This document shows, in pieces, positions 47,385-56,455 of a DNA stretch of 64,000 bases. The notes beneath the pieces are model-generated. The model worked only from the letters and a program-made list of their open reading frames with translations. It had not been told where the DNA came from and ran no database searches. Each line of letters begins with the position of its first letter. Position 1 is the first letter of the stretch. The stretch lies in NCBI GenBank assembly GCA_951813515.1, contig OX638346.1:1543617-1607616 (forward strand). Reading direction: 5' to 3'. A program made the position numbers and the translations under genes. This DNA comes from an uncultured Pseudomonadales bacterium (GTDB lineage: Bacteria > Pseudomonadota > Gammaproteobacteria > Pseudomonadales > Azotimanducaceae).

Positions 47385-48371
47385 TCAGTCGAGCGGCGTC
47401 ACGCGATACACGCGCGCAGCCGTGCCGCCGAAGATCGACATCTTTTCGGACTCGCTCAAGCCCGCCCGCGTAGCGATGCGCTTGAACGTATTCCATAGCG
47501 TTCGATAGGAGACGCACTCCTTGTCGACCGGAAAGTTGCTCTCGAACATGCACCGCTCGGGTCCGAAGGCCTCGATTGCGTAGATGTAGTACGCGTACAT
47601 GCGTTCGCAGAGTTCCTCCGATCCGATCGGTTGATCGCGTCGATGCATGTGGAACGGCGGTAACCAGTCCCCAGCGGCCTGCTGTGCGCCGCCGACCTTG
47701 AGGACCACGTTGGGACAGCGAGCCACAGCATCGATGCACCGCCGCCAGTTCGCGACTTCGTCGGCGCTCGCATCGGGATCGATCTTTCCGCCGAGGTGGT
47801 TGACGATGATTGTCACGCCGGGATACCTGTGGGCCAGCCTCGCCAGGTCTGGCAGGCGGGTGTAATCGAACGAAAAGTTGTCGAACGTCAGGTCAAGCCT
47901 CGCCAGCACGTCGAAACTCTCGATGAACCTGGCGTCGTCGAGATCAAACGCGCTCCGGATGCCACGGAAGAGGCCCCTCCCCGCTTCCAGGTGTCCGACC
48001 AGGACCTCCTCGACCACTGCGCCCAGTTTCATGTAGGCATGGCTGATGATGGCGCCAATGCGCGCGTTGCCCGTCGCCTGCGCGCTCTGCTCGGCGACGG
48101 TGGCGATGAATGCACTCTCTCCGATGGGCTTCAGGTGCTCCGGTCCATCTTGACGATAGCCGGATCGGGCATCGATGAAGACCGTCTGTTCCACGTTGTG
48201 GCCGGAGCCGGTGTCCTCCCAGAGGTCCTCCAGGTCATAGGTGCCCCACGGCGAAGGAACCCTCCAGAGATGATGATGGGGATCGATAATCGGCAGTTCG
48301 GGGTCGAGCACCGTTTCGGGTGTCTCCCGCGAGAGCCAACGCACCTTTTCGTCGTTGTCCGGATGCGCCAT
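47385..48371 (-). CDS. amidohydrolase family 2 protein
   Basis: 328-aa TIM-barrel hydrolase of the Amidohydrolase_2 (2-pyrone-4,6-dicarboxylate/4-sulfomuconolactone hydrolase-like) family. DPHHHLWR (HxH metal ligands), TIIVNHLGGK (His), and FESNFPVDKECVSY with the Asp characteristic of the family. The start ATG is 48371. It is downstream of the HpcH/HpaI aldolase on the same strand (37 bp), suggesting lactone opening followed by aldol cleavage of a small dicarboxylate in one pathway. Confidence 0.87.
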   Translation of the reverse strand: MAHPDNDEKVRWLSRETPETVLDPELPIIDPHHHLWRVPSPWGTYDLEDLWEDTGSGHNVEQTVFIDARSGYRQDGPEHLKPIGESAFIATVAEQSAQATGNARIGAIISHAYMKLGAVVEEVLVGHLEAGRGLFRGIRSAFDLDDARFIESFDVLARLDLTFDNFSFDYTRLPDLARLAHRYPGVTIIVNHLGGKIDPDASADEVANWRRCIDAVARCPNVVLKVGGAQQAAGDWLPPFHMHRRDQPIGSEELCERMYAYYIYAIEAFGPERCMFESNFPVDKECVSYRTLWNTFKRIATRAGLSESEKMSIFGGTAARVYRVTPLD

Positions 48372-48408
48372 GGAGAGGTCCTTTTGTCGTTTGCCTGGAG
48401 CCGGCCGC

Positions 48409-49317
48409 CTAGCGCCTGGCGCCGGCAGCGATCGCGGCGGCGCGCACGGCTTCGTTCTGCGCGCTCAAGCCCCCGTTGGCGCCGCCGAAACTGATGATTT
48501 GGTAACCCTGCGCCATCTTCTCGGCAACACTGGCGGTACCCACGGTACCCCCGACTGGAACCGAGCGCGTCCTGCAGATATCTATGATCTCCGCCATCGC
48601 GGCGTCGACATCTGGATGCGAGGGATCCGGCACACCGAGGGAATTGCTGAGATCCTGTGCGGCACCGAGGTAAAAGCCACCGACACCGGAAACCTGCGCG
48701 ATCGCGTCGGCGTTCTTCACCCCTTCCACCGTCTCGATCATCGGCCAGAACAGCAGGTCGCCCTCGGGATTGAGTGGCCAGAGGTCGGCGCGCTGCCGGT
48801 ACTCGGACCCGGAGATGCCCCAGAACCACGGGCCAGCGCCGGCGGTACCGCGGACTCCCCGCGGGGTCGGAATCTTCGAGTCCCTGGCCGGCATGTATCG
48901 CATCGTGCGAACGATGTTCTCCGCCTGTTCGGGCGTCTCGACGTTGTTGATGAGGACCCCCATGAGACCGAGGTCGAGGGCGTGCTTGACGACCCATTGG
49001 GCCTCTTCGCTTGCATAGGGGGCGAACCGCGCGAAGACGGCCGGGTGCGCCTGCGCGTTGCCCCGCTCGAGAATCCCGGCCTTGTCGGTCATGCCGGTCA
49101 GGAAGATCTCGAGCTGGTCGAAGCGCATGGCGCCGTGTTCCATGTCGAGGTAGACGAAGTCGATGTCGGGATCCCGCGCCAGCGAACGCGCGTTCTGCAG
49201 GGAGAAGTCCGACGTGCTCACGCCAAAGACGTGCTTTCCCTGCGACAGCTTCTCGATGACGGGGTTGAGATGCAGATAGGACTGCTGCGGTGACGGCGTC
49301 ACCTTGGTTGCAACCAC
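48409..49317 (-). CDS. HpcH/HpaI-type aldolase
   Basis: 302-aa class II aldolase, releasing pyruvate-like products from 4-hydroxy-2-oxo acids. Seen: DFVYLDMEHGAMRFDQLEIF (metal-binding region), MIETVEGVKNADAIAQVSGV, GGFYLGAAQDLSNSLGVPD and YQIISFGGANGG. The frame opens at ATG 49350, but GTG 49317 has AGGAGG 6 nt upstream. A decayed second copy of this 5' end (51404) has a 1-nt indel between ribosome site and GTG with the frame intact only after GTG, supporting GTG as start. Confidence 0.88.
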   Translation of the reverse strand: MVATKVTPSPQQSYLHLNPVIEKLSQGKHVFGVSTSDFSLQNARSLARDPDIDFVYLDMEHGAMRFDQLEIFLTGMTDKAGILERGNAQAHPAVFARFAPYASEEAQWVVKHALDLGLMGVLINNVETPEQAENIVRTMRYMPARDSKIPTPRGVRGTAGAGPWFWGISGSEYRQRADLWPLNPEGDLLFWPMIETVEGVKNADAIAQVSGVGGFYLGAAQDLSNSLGVPDPSHPDVDAAMAEIIDICRTRSVPVGGTVGTASVAEKMAQGYQIISFGGANGGLSAQNEAVRAAAIAAGARR

Positions 49318-49409
49318 GGGAACCTCCTGCTTGGGAGTGTACATCCGCATTTGCTCCGGGCGTCAACCAACCGCCGAATAGGAGACTCTGGCTGACACGG
49401 GCTGGCAGG

Positions 49410-50324
49410 TTACGTCTTTCCTTTCTGCTCCGTACAATTCGCAGCCCTCAATGCAGCACGCCGCCTTCGGCGGTTGAAATCTGAGCATTCAGGGCTGCAT
49501 GTGACGGCTCGACCCCCGGTTAACTGTGATCGGGTGGCGGGAATCTCGTTCCCGCACCACCGGCAGGGGGAGATCGGTTCCTCCAATCCGACTTCCTCAT
49601 TCGAGGCACTTGACTCCCTCGACGCGACTGGCTCATCGAATGGATCAGGCCGAGACGGCAAAGATGACAGCGTGACTTCCTCCGTCTCCTCTAGGCGAAG
49701 TTTGGCGATGGACGTGTATTCGCTGCTGACATCCACCCCCAGCCACCGCCGGCCCGTCGCCTTCGCCATTTTGCAGGTCGTTCCAGCCCCACACATTGGA
49801 TCGAACACGAGATCGCCCGGATTTGACCAGGAGAGGATGTGATCCCTCGCCAGATTCTCAGGGAACATCGCGGGATGCTTGAACGCGTACATGTCGCTAG
49901 TCGTTCCATTCTTGCCAACCGCGTAGGACCAGATGTTGGTCCGCACCTTGTGCTCGCTAAGGGACCGTTCCGTCTTACGGTTGAAGCCGTCAGGCCCCTT
50001 CAAATAGGGAACCTGTGCGGTACCTGAACGAACGCTCGGACTCCGCAAAGGGTTGAAGGTCGAGGGTAACCCTTTGGTGAAGACGAACATGAACTCGTAG
50101 CAGTTGGTATAGGCATGCCTTCGCATTAAGGGGGTGTTCCGCTTCTTGAATATCCTCGCGTCGTGGACGATGAAGCCTGCGTCTCGGAACGCGAAGGCAT
50201 GCTCAAAGCTCGTTAGAGAGCGGCCGCCATTAATCCGGTCCCCAACCACCCACACGACTACGCCACCCTTCTTTACGACCCTATAGAGGCTTTCGGCTAC
50301 CGCTGCGCAATCGAAGTCGAAACC
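49410..50324 (-). pseudogene. DNA methyltransferase (N4/N6), N-terminus missing
   Basis: The C-terminal two thirds of a beta-class DNA methyltransferase: VVWVVGDRINGGRSLTSFEH, RTNIWSYAVGKNG, and AdoMet motif VFDPMCGAGTTCKMAKATGR followed by RWLGVDVSSEY. The catalytic DPPY/SPPY motif, which should lie at the N-terminus, is absent; the frame is closed by a stop at about 50345. A C-terminal extension contains a zinc-ribbon-like CRWCGNEIP and CSPEC. The only in-frame start is GTG 50255, so the product would be inactive. No restriction enzyme partner is nearby. Confidence 0.7.
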
Positions 50325-50359
50325 CTGCGGAACTATACAAGATCAGAGACTTTCGGAGG

Positions 50360-51014
50360 TTGGCCAAGGGAAACACTAGGACATCCAAGGGCGAGGTCGA
50401 CCATCAATCCGTCATCCAGAGAGCCCGATCAGACGACGAGCCACCTGAACCAGATCCGGATCCACCGGTACCCAACCCAACTCCCCAACCCCAGCCCCAG
50501 CCCCGGCCACGCCCACGGCCCCGACCGTTCCTTGACTCGAACGGGAGCGGTAGAGCCGCCCAGGTCTCGCCGAACATCGACCCCAAAAACTTTTACTTGG
50601 GCGAAGTTGGGCGCCTATGACGTGACCGACTACAGTACGAATACCGAGCAGGTAGTCCAGATCAATACTGATTGTGAGACGTATCTCCGTCTTTTGGCTC
50701 TGTACAACAGCCGACCGGACTTCTCGGAGCACCCTAAAGCGGTCGAGCAGGTTGTCAGAAACAAGTGCGAGGGATCCCTCCAGCTCTCGATCTTCACATT
50801 GGAGCAGGAGTTCGCTTCTCGCTCCAAGCCCCTAGGCGAAGTGTTCGAGTCCTTCTTCAGCAACAATAGGGGGCGCGTCTGTTTGGACGCGATGGCGTCT
50901 AGAGACGTACACAACGCTACTGTACGAGAAATCAAGAATCTCATCGCAAAGGCGAAGTCGAAGGCGGCATCCGAAGCGCGTTGCGCGGACCAGGGAGCCA
51001 GGGTAAGCGTCTAG
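50360..51014 (+). pseudogene. unrecognised protein with Pro/Arg/Gln-rich linker, apparent frameshift
   Basis: The first frame (50360-50620) has a charged start, a proline linker (PEPDPDPPVPNPTPQPQPQP and more) and SPNIDPKNFYLGE. The second frame (to 51014) continues plausibly with LGAYDVTDYSTNTEQVVQIN and a helical domain (RPDFSEHPKAVEQVVRNKCE). One base change near 50605 would join them into a protein of about 217 aa. I recognise no family. The TTG at 50360 has GGAGG abutting it, so the start is doubtful. It could be a real single gene broken by an indel or two short unrelated frames. Confidence 0.4.
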
Positions 51015-51163
51015 AGGTGTCCCTCTGTTCGAGTCGAACGTGCTTCAAGTGCATCCGGCTATGGCTGCGGGCCAGTAGACTTTGGGCTCGTTTCAAGAGT
51101 GACGACATTGTCTGTCATGCCGGATGGAAAGGTCTCCAACTGATCGAACGGCATCGTGCCGTC

Positions 51164-51360
51164 TTAGATCACTGGCACCTGCCGGTTGTCGTAGAACGGG
51201 TCTTCCGGAGGCGGGAACGTCGCAGTGACGGCATCCGCACGGATATCGACGTGCACCTCCACCAGCGGCAACTTGTTGACAGCGTGCGCAAGCACGTCAC
51301 CGTCCGGTAGAAGCCCGTCTGCGTCGAAGATCGGCTCCGTGAAAATCACCTTGTGCAACG
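51164..51360 (-). pseudogene. unidentified 3' coding remnant
   Basis: The frame ends HKVIFTEPIFDADGLLPDGD, then VLAHAVNKLPLVEVHVDIRA and PPPEDPFYDNRQVPVI, which looks like genuine protein sequence but has no start of its own and no family I can name. It directly follows the aldolase 5' remnant on the same strand, as if an internal deletion joined two genes. Confidence 0.35.
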
Positions 51361-51403
51361 CGGGACCCCGGTTCGCGGGTACGTCGTGACTGAACGATGC
51401 TCG

Positions 51404-51500
51404 GAAAGACGTGCTTTCCCAGCGGCAGCTTCTCGATGACGGGGTTGCGATCCAGATAGGAATGCCGTGGCGACGGTGCCGACACGTTGGTTGAAACCAC
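51404..51500 (-). pseudogene. 5'-end remnant of a second HpcH/HpaI aldolase gene
   Basis: From GTG 51500 the frame reads VVSTNVSAPSPRHSYLDRNP, then VIEKLPLGKHVF, aligned with VVATKVTPSPQQSYLHLNP and VIEKLSQGKHVF of the intact gene at 48409. The ribosome-site region upstream is also conserved. Homology stops after GKHVF. Only about 32 codons remain. Confidence 0.75.
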
Positions 51501-51947
51501 GGGGAACCTCCTTCTCGGGAGTGTACGCGCGGATGCGCCCACCTCCCACCAAGGCACTGAGTCGAGTGCCGGGCACTTGCAGCAGCGCGTCGAGCCGCTC
51601 GATCCTGTTGTTCTATCTCCCACTTTGCGCTTACTCGATTTGGCAGGCAGTTCACAAGGGCTCGCCGCAACCAGACCCAATAGAGCCTTACGGAAAATAC
51701 CAACAGGCCTATTGTCGCGTTCTGCCACAGGTTCGGTTCCGTGCCGGAATATTCCTGGATCGAAGAGCAGGCCCGTCGAATCTGCTCTAGACTAAGACAC
51801 GTTGCAGCGTCCTTGACTTCCGTTGCCTCATTTCCCTAATATCCGATTGTCCAGCGTCTCCCGGACTAATATAGCGGTTGGAGCGTGGACTAAATTCGAG
51901 GGTCCCATTAGGGACCCTCACACGTATGGGCTACTAGAATTTCCCTT
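51501..51947. other. non-coding stretch, nothing recognised
   Basis: About 450 bp between the aldolase remnant and the NYN-domain gene. Apart from the conserved upstream sequence of the aldolase remnant (to about 51533), I see no gene, repeat or RNA. GGGTCCCATTAGGGACCC just before 51918 is a short inverted repeat that could belong to the NYN gene's control region. Confidence 0.5.
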
Positions 51948-52766
51948 ATGCGCACTGCGGCGTTCGTGGACGCGGGTTACGTTTACGCCGCTGGCTCCAA
52001 ACTCTTGAGTGGAACCAACCTCCCGCGCAATTCCGTCCAACTCAACATCGACGCGGTTCTGGCGGCGTTGCAGGACTCGGTTGCCGTCGTCTCTTCGTCT
52101 AGCTCGCTCCTTCGCGTCTATTGGTACGATGGCGTACTTCGTACGGGACCAACTGCCGAGCAGGAGAAGCTTGCTGACTCCGACGGTGTGAAACTGCGCT
52201 TGGGCATGATCGCCTTTACTGGCAGACAGAAGGGGGTCGACTCCTTGATCGTCACCGACCTGATTGAGCTAGCGCGCAATCACGCGATCTCGGACGCGAT
52301 CCTACTGTCGGGCGACGAAGACGTTCGCATCGGTGTGCAAATCGCGCAGAGCTTTGGCGTGCGTGTCCACCTCTTTGGAATCGAGCCCGGCGTCAACAAC
52401 CAATCGCGCCTCCTCCGCCAAGAGTCGGACACGACAACTGAATGGAAACGACCCGAAGTCGAGCAGCTCCTCGCGGTCCAAAGCCGCGACCCGGCCGACG
52501 AACGCCATAGCCCTCAAGCCACCGGCGAATTGCCAACCCACCAGCAGGAGCTTGACTCTGCCACCAGTCGGTTTATCCGCGAACGCTCAGCCGACGACCT
52601 GATCCTGCTCGCCGGACTGAACCCCCGCGATTCGATACCGCCGGACCTGGATCGCGAACTACTGGCTTGCACGGCCAGCGAATTGGACCGATATCTGCAG
52701 TCCGATGAGCGTGCGTACGTTCGACAGGCCGTTAAGCGTCTTGCCAGGGAACAGTCGTCCCAATAA
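51948..52766 (+). CDS. NYN-domain (PIN-like) putative ribonuclease
   Basis: 272-aa protein with an N-terminal NYN domain (LabA/DUF88 type): AAFVDAGYVYAAGSKLL, KGVDSLIVTDLIELARNHAI and AILLSGDEDVRIGVQIAQSF supply the conserved Asp residues for metal-dependent RNA cleavage. The C-terminal 120 residues are polar and helical (TASELDRYLQSDERAYVRQA). The start ATG is 51948, soon after a short inverted repeat. It sits beside a GHKL ATPase gene and a broken methyltransferase in a defence-like setting, but no system is recognised. Confidence 0.78.
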   Translation: MRTAAFVDAGYVYAAGSKLLSGTNLPRNSVQLNIDAVLAALQDSVAVVSSSSSLLRVYWYDGVLRTGPTAEQEKLADSDGVKLRLGMIAFTGRQKGVDSLIVTDLIELARNHAISDAILLSGDEDVRIGVQIAQSFGVRVHLFGIEPGVNNQSRLLRQESDTTTEWKRPEVEQLLAVQSRDPADERHSPQATGELPTHQQELDSATSRFIRERSADDLILLAGLNPRDSIPPDLDRELLACTASELDRYLQSDERAYVRQAVKRLAREQSSQ

Positions 52767-52922
52767 CTCTCCGGCCATTCCGCCCGCAACACCGGGTGCC
52801 ACCCGGGTCGCGATATCAAAGGAGATGGTGTTTTCTGCCGTCTTTGGGTTACGAACTGCGCGAAGATCGCGACGATCCGTCGTACGGACCCTGATGCCAA
52901 GCATTGCTCCCGTAACCCCGCA

Positions 52923-54725
52923 CTATTTCAGGCTGCTCTCCATGTAGAGCATCAGTTCCAGCATCCGGTCGAGAAGGTCTTGGGATGATGACCCTGGGAA
53001 ATTCCGAATCACGAGTTCCTTGACGAAGAGGTGCGCGATGTAGCGCAACTGGGAAGCTCGGGTCTGGGAAGCGAAGACAAAGTCCCGATGGCCGTTGTTG
53101 ATGACGATCAGTTCGCGGTCGACCTCGTAGCGCGAACGCCATAACTGACCAGGCGCTTTCTCGTATGTGTAGCCCGGCAGTCCCTGCCGCCCGGGTGACC
53201 CTTCGCGACTGGCGACCAGTGAGTCCGTGACGGTGACGAGCGCCTTGGCCTCGCACACGACATCCCGCTGCGTGGCGACGAGCTTCAAGGTCACGAGGCC
53301 GGGTTCTTCGGGGGCCTCGAAATCGACGATCTCGGCATGGGGGTCGGCGAGTGAGCCGCCACCCTCGACGATGGTCCAGGCGAAGACCACACCTTCGTCC
53401 ACCTGTCTGCCCGCGCGGTCCCGGCAGACAGCTCGCAGTGTGCGACTGGAGCCAACCTGCACGACCGAGGACGCGGGCGATACGCGTACGCTGTAAAGCG
53501 GACCCGCGATATCGAAGAAGGCTTGCGCCGGCGCCGACTCGTCATCCGGGTCCGGGAGGTCGCCAGCCGTAACTTCGCCTTGCCCCTTGGTCGGCTCCAG
53601 AGCCGGACCGGTGGAGGCCTCCGTCCGTCGCCCCGGTGCGCTTCGGTGCACCTCGAACCAGTCGTACTCCTCGGCCGGCAAGGCTAACAGCGCCTCGCGA
53701 AATGCGCGCCGGATCGACTTTAGTGTTCGTTCACTGGCACGCTCCTCCTCCGCTCGCTTGAGATCACCGATCAACGCATAGAGCTGACCCCGAACGGATT
53801 CGATGCCTTCGTGCAGCGCCGCAAAAGCCTCGTCGTGAATCACCCCGGTGCGCGTTCCGGGCGTCAGGTGGATGAACGGCGCATCGACCACGCCATCGAT
53901 GTAGCCGCTGCCCCAGGGACCTTCCTGGAACCCGTCAAGGGAGGTCAGCTCCGCGACTCGCGTGCCGTTCCGGTAAAGCGACACGACGCGTTCGGGCGAC
54001 GGATCGTCGAGGTAGAGTTCAAGCCTGATTTCGCCGAAGCGGGTCACGGGATTGTTGAGTTCGTGAATGAGCCGCCCGTCGAATTCTCGTGGCGTCACGG
54101 TGTAGGACTTTCGGGCGGTACGGTCGCTGATACGCACGCAGACATCGGTTTGCCGAATGCGGTCCCGCAGTTCGGAGGCCAGGTACCAATTGAGCTTCTC
54201 GCCGCTGAACTGGCGCACCCCCGGCAGCAGGGGCCGAATGTCGAGCGTGGTGCCCGCTTCCGTCAACAAGGCTCGGCTGACCCTCACGGAGTAGCCTTCG
54301 CCGCCACGTTGCATGGCCATCTCGTGTACGGAACCGTCCGCCGCCGCCGAACGAAGCTTGAGGTTTTCGCCGAGAGTCCAGAAACTCAGCAGGCCGATGC
54401 CGAATTCGCCCTGGATTCGGCGGGCACCGTTCCTTTTCAGGCGTTTCTTGATCGAGTCGCAGATGTGGGTAGCCACGTAGCGGAAGTCCGGCACGCCGGT
54501 CTCATCGAGACGAATCCCTTCGCCATCATCGATGACCTTAAGAAACGGTTCGCCTCTCTCGCGCCCCCGGACGATCTGGATGTTCTTCGCTCCCGCGTCG
54601 ATGCTGTTCTCGACGAACTCCGCCACCGCTTTCAAGGGGTTGTCCTGGGATTGCGCGATGATGCTGATCGCCGACCAGTGATCTCCGATCCTTAGCTTGC
54701 CGCCCGCGTTCTTTCTTCGAGCCAT
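52923..54725 (-). CDS. GHKL-ATPase (Hsp90/MutL/MORC-like) protein with Ig-like domain
   Basis: 600-aa protein. N-terminal GHKL ATPase: FVENSIDAGAKNIQIV (N box), VIDDGEGIRLDE (G1) and IQGEFGIGLLSFWTLGENLK (G2), like MORC/Hsp90-type folds. A middle S5-like domain and basic helix (GDLKRAEEERASERTLKSIR) follow. Residues about 400-500 look like an Ig/BIG-fold domain (SVRVSPASSVVQVGSSRTLR, VFAWTIVEGGGSLADP). The last 80 residues are alpha-helical. ATG 54725; a TTG two codons earlier is possible. Bacterial proteins of this kind occur in anti-phage loci, but the role here is inference. Convergent with the NYN gene. Confidence 0.75.
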   Translation of the reverse strand: MARRKNAGGKLRIGDHWSAISIIAQSQDNPLKAVAEFVENSIDAGAKNIQIVRGRERGEPFLKVIDDGEGIRLDETGVPDFRYVATHICDSIKKRLKRNGARRIQGEFGIGLLSFWTLGENLKLRSAAADGSVHEMAMQRGGEGYSVRVSRALLTEAGTTLDIRPLLPGVRQFSGEKLNWYLASELRDRIRQTDVCVRISDRTARKSYTVTPREFDGRLIHELNNPVTRFGEIRLELYLDDPSPERVVSLYRNGTRVAELTSLDGFQEGPWGSGYIDGVVDAPFIHLTPGTRTGVIHDEAFAALHEGIESVRGQLYALIGDLKRAEEERASERTLKSIRRAFREALLALPAEEYDWFEVHRSAPGRRTEASTGPALEPTKGQGEVTAGDLPDPDDESAPAQAFFDIAGPLYSVRVSPASSVVQVGSSRTLRAVCRDRAGRQVDEGVVFAWTIVEGGGSLADPHAEIVDFEAPEEPGLVTLKLVATQRDVVCEAKALVTVTDSLVASREGSPGRQGLPGYTYEKAPGQLWRSRYEVDRELIVINNGHRDFVFASQTRASQLRYIAHLFVKELVIRNFPGSSSQDLLDRMLELMLYMESSLK

Positions 54726-54882
54726 GGACAATTTCGCAACAAGAAGTACGAGTTTCCAAGCATTGCGGTGCGACGGCCCAAGGTCAAATCATGACTGGCG
54801 TGCTACGTGAAGGTGTTTGCCGGCCCGGGCGCGAGCAAAGGTCAGGGTTCGCAGAAACGTTCAGGCGAGGAGACCGCGAGAT

Positions 54883-56241
54883 TCAGGCCTTCCGGAAGCG
54901 CCAACCGTACATCATGCGCCCGTAGTAGTTGAACCACCCGCGTGCTTCGGAGTCCCGAAACGGGTAGTCCGCTCCCATCTGCCTAGCTGTCACGAGGCCG
55001 GTTACGAAACAGGTTTCCTGGCTGTTGATGAGCGTGTGGGCGCCGCAGTGCCGCGTTCGCCGCTTGCCCTGAACGAAACGAAACAGGTGGATGAGAACGG
55101 CCACGTGGCGCACGTCGTGGACGATGTGTTGAAACCACCACTTCTTGACGATCTTTGATTCGTCGATGGGGCTGATCGGGTTGTAGGTGACGAGGCAGGG
55201 CTTGTCGGATCGATGCGCCCAGGGCTGCTGATTGTGCATGATGTAGGAGATTTCATAGTTGTCCGGTCGCGTGCCGTACTGCTCAATGTGATTGCTTCGT
55301 GTGGCGAGTGCCTTTACGTCGCTATCCGGAAGAATCGAGGCGTCGGAATGGACAACCGTATGGTTGTGCAGTTCGCTCTCGTAGCGAATCGAAGACAGGA
55401 GATATCTCTCCAGGAAGGTCGGCTTGTCCAGCATCATCAGCGTCTGGTTCGCGTTGCATGCGAAAACCACGTCATCGAACGTCTCCGTCCGTCCCGTTTC
55501 GTCCTCCACGACGACGTCGGAAGGCCGCCGGTACACTTTCCGAACCGGACGGTCGAGGTAGATCTTGTCTTGAAAGGCGGCCGATAGCTTCCGGTAAATG
55601 TTTCGTGTGCCCTGGTCCCAGGTTTTCATGGGCGTTGCGGTCTCTATGTCGAAGAACTCCAGGTATCGAGCGAACAGGGCCGCGGGCATGTCGAACACGT
55701 TCGTCGCCATCAGGAAGTTGACGAACATGGGCTTCAAGATCTTGTACCTGAAATCTCCCGAGAACCCGCCGAGGTTCAACACGGTTCCCATGCTGACGTA
55801 GTTGAAGGGATTGAGGGCGTTGAGCAGCTTGGACCTGGATCGGCTCAGCCGGCCAAACCATTTCATGCGTCTAAGGATTCGCTGGAACTTCCTGATTTCC
55901 GGTTGCAACTGCCTGCGGATGTCGGAGTCGAAATCGTGGGCGTAGACGCCGTCGCGATACTTCACGCTGTAACTGAACCGGGTATCGACCAGTTCGATGC
56001 CGTGCTGTCGCATGACGAGCAGAATGTGGTGGTAGACCGAGGGGATGCACGCGGTGACGGAAATATCGAACGGGATGGAGGTGCCATCGTCTTGCGGCAT
56101 ATCCGCCGTAATGGCGTTGCCGCCAACCTGAGCCTGCGCTTCGAACAGCCGAAAATCGAACCGTTCGGGATGCTGGTGGAGTGACCAGGCCACTCCCAAT
56201 CCGGAAACGCCCCCACCGATTATGGCAACCCTGGCTGGCAT
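54883..56241 (-). CDS. FAD-dependent amine-oxidase/desaturase-like oxidoreductase
   Basis: 452-aa flavoprotein. Dinucleotide-binding VAIIGGGVSGLGVAWSLHQH, then FRLFEAQAQVGGNA, and VVFACNANQTL before the C-terminal FAD region (CFVTGLVTARQMG). Start ATG 56241 with GGAG 7 nt upstream; the GTG at 56259 is an alternative. This type (NAD(P)/FAD amino-oxidase near fatty-acid and cyclopropane genes) often acts on lipids, but the substrate is unknown. Divergent from the monooxygenase gene at 56456. Confidence 0.82.
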   Translation of the reverse strand: MPARVAIIGGGVSGLGVAWSLHQHPERFDFRLFEAQAQVGGNAITADMPQDDGTSIPFDISVTACIPSVYHHILLVMRQHGIELVDTRFSYSVKYRDGVYAHDFDSDIRRQLQPEIRKFQRILRRMKWFGRLSRSRSKLLNALNPFNYVSMGTVLNLGGFSGDFRYKILKPMFVNFLMATNVFDMPAALFARYLEFFDIETATPMKTWDQGTRNIYRKLSAAFQDKIYLDRPVRKVYRRPSDVVVEDETGRTETFDDVVFACNANQTLMMLDKPTFLERYLLSSIRYESELHNHTVVHSDASILPDSDVKALATRSNHIEQYGTRPDNYEISYIMHNQQPWAHRSDKPCLVTYNPISPIDESKIVKKWWFQHIVHDVRHVAVLIHLFRFVQGKRRTRHCGAHTLINSQETCFVTGLVTARQMGADYPFRDSEARGWFNYYGRMMYGWRFRKA

Positions 56242-56455
56242 CACCGCGCTCCGATTCACTGACGGCTCTCACCTTATCATCGCTGGCGACCCCTCCGCTT
56301 GTCGCGATCCGTGGGCGAACGGGCCGCCGGAATGCCCTCGTGCAGTCTACTCCCCGGTGACATGCGACCGCCCACGTTGAGAACGAAGGGAACGCGGGTT
56401 AGTCTCGACGCTGCGCAAGCAACCGCCTGTCCACTCTGCACATCGAGGAAGACCT

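Noticed and set aside
50981..51310. 109-codon plus-strand frame after the Pro-rich gene.
   Set aside because: Antisense to the better-supported 51164-51360 coding remnant; no motif.
52659..52904. 81-codon minus-strand frame overlapping the NYN gene end.
   Set aside because: Has an ATG and plausible composition but overlaps the NYN coding 3' end and has no recognisable feature.
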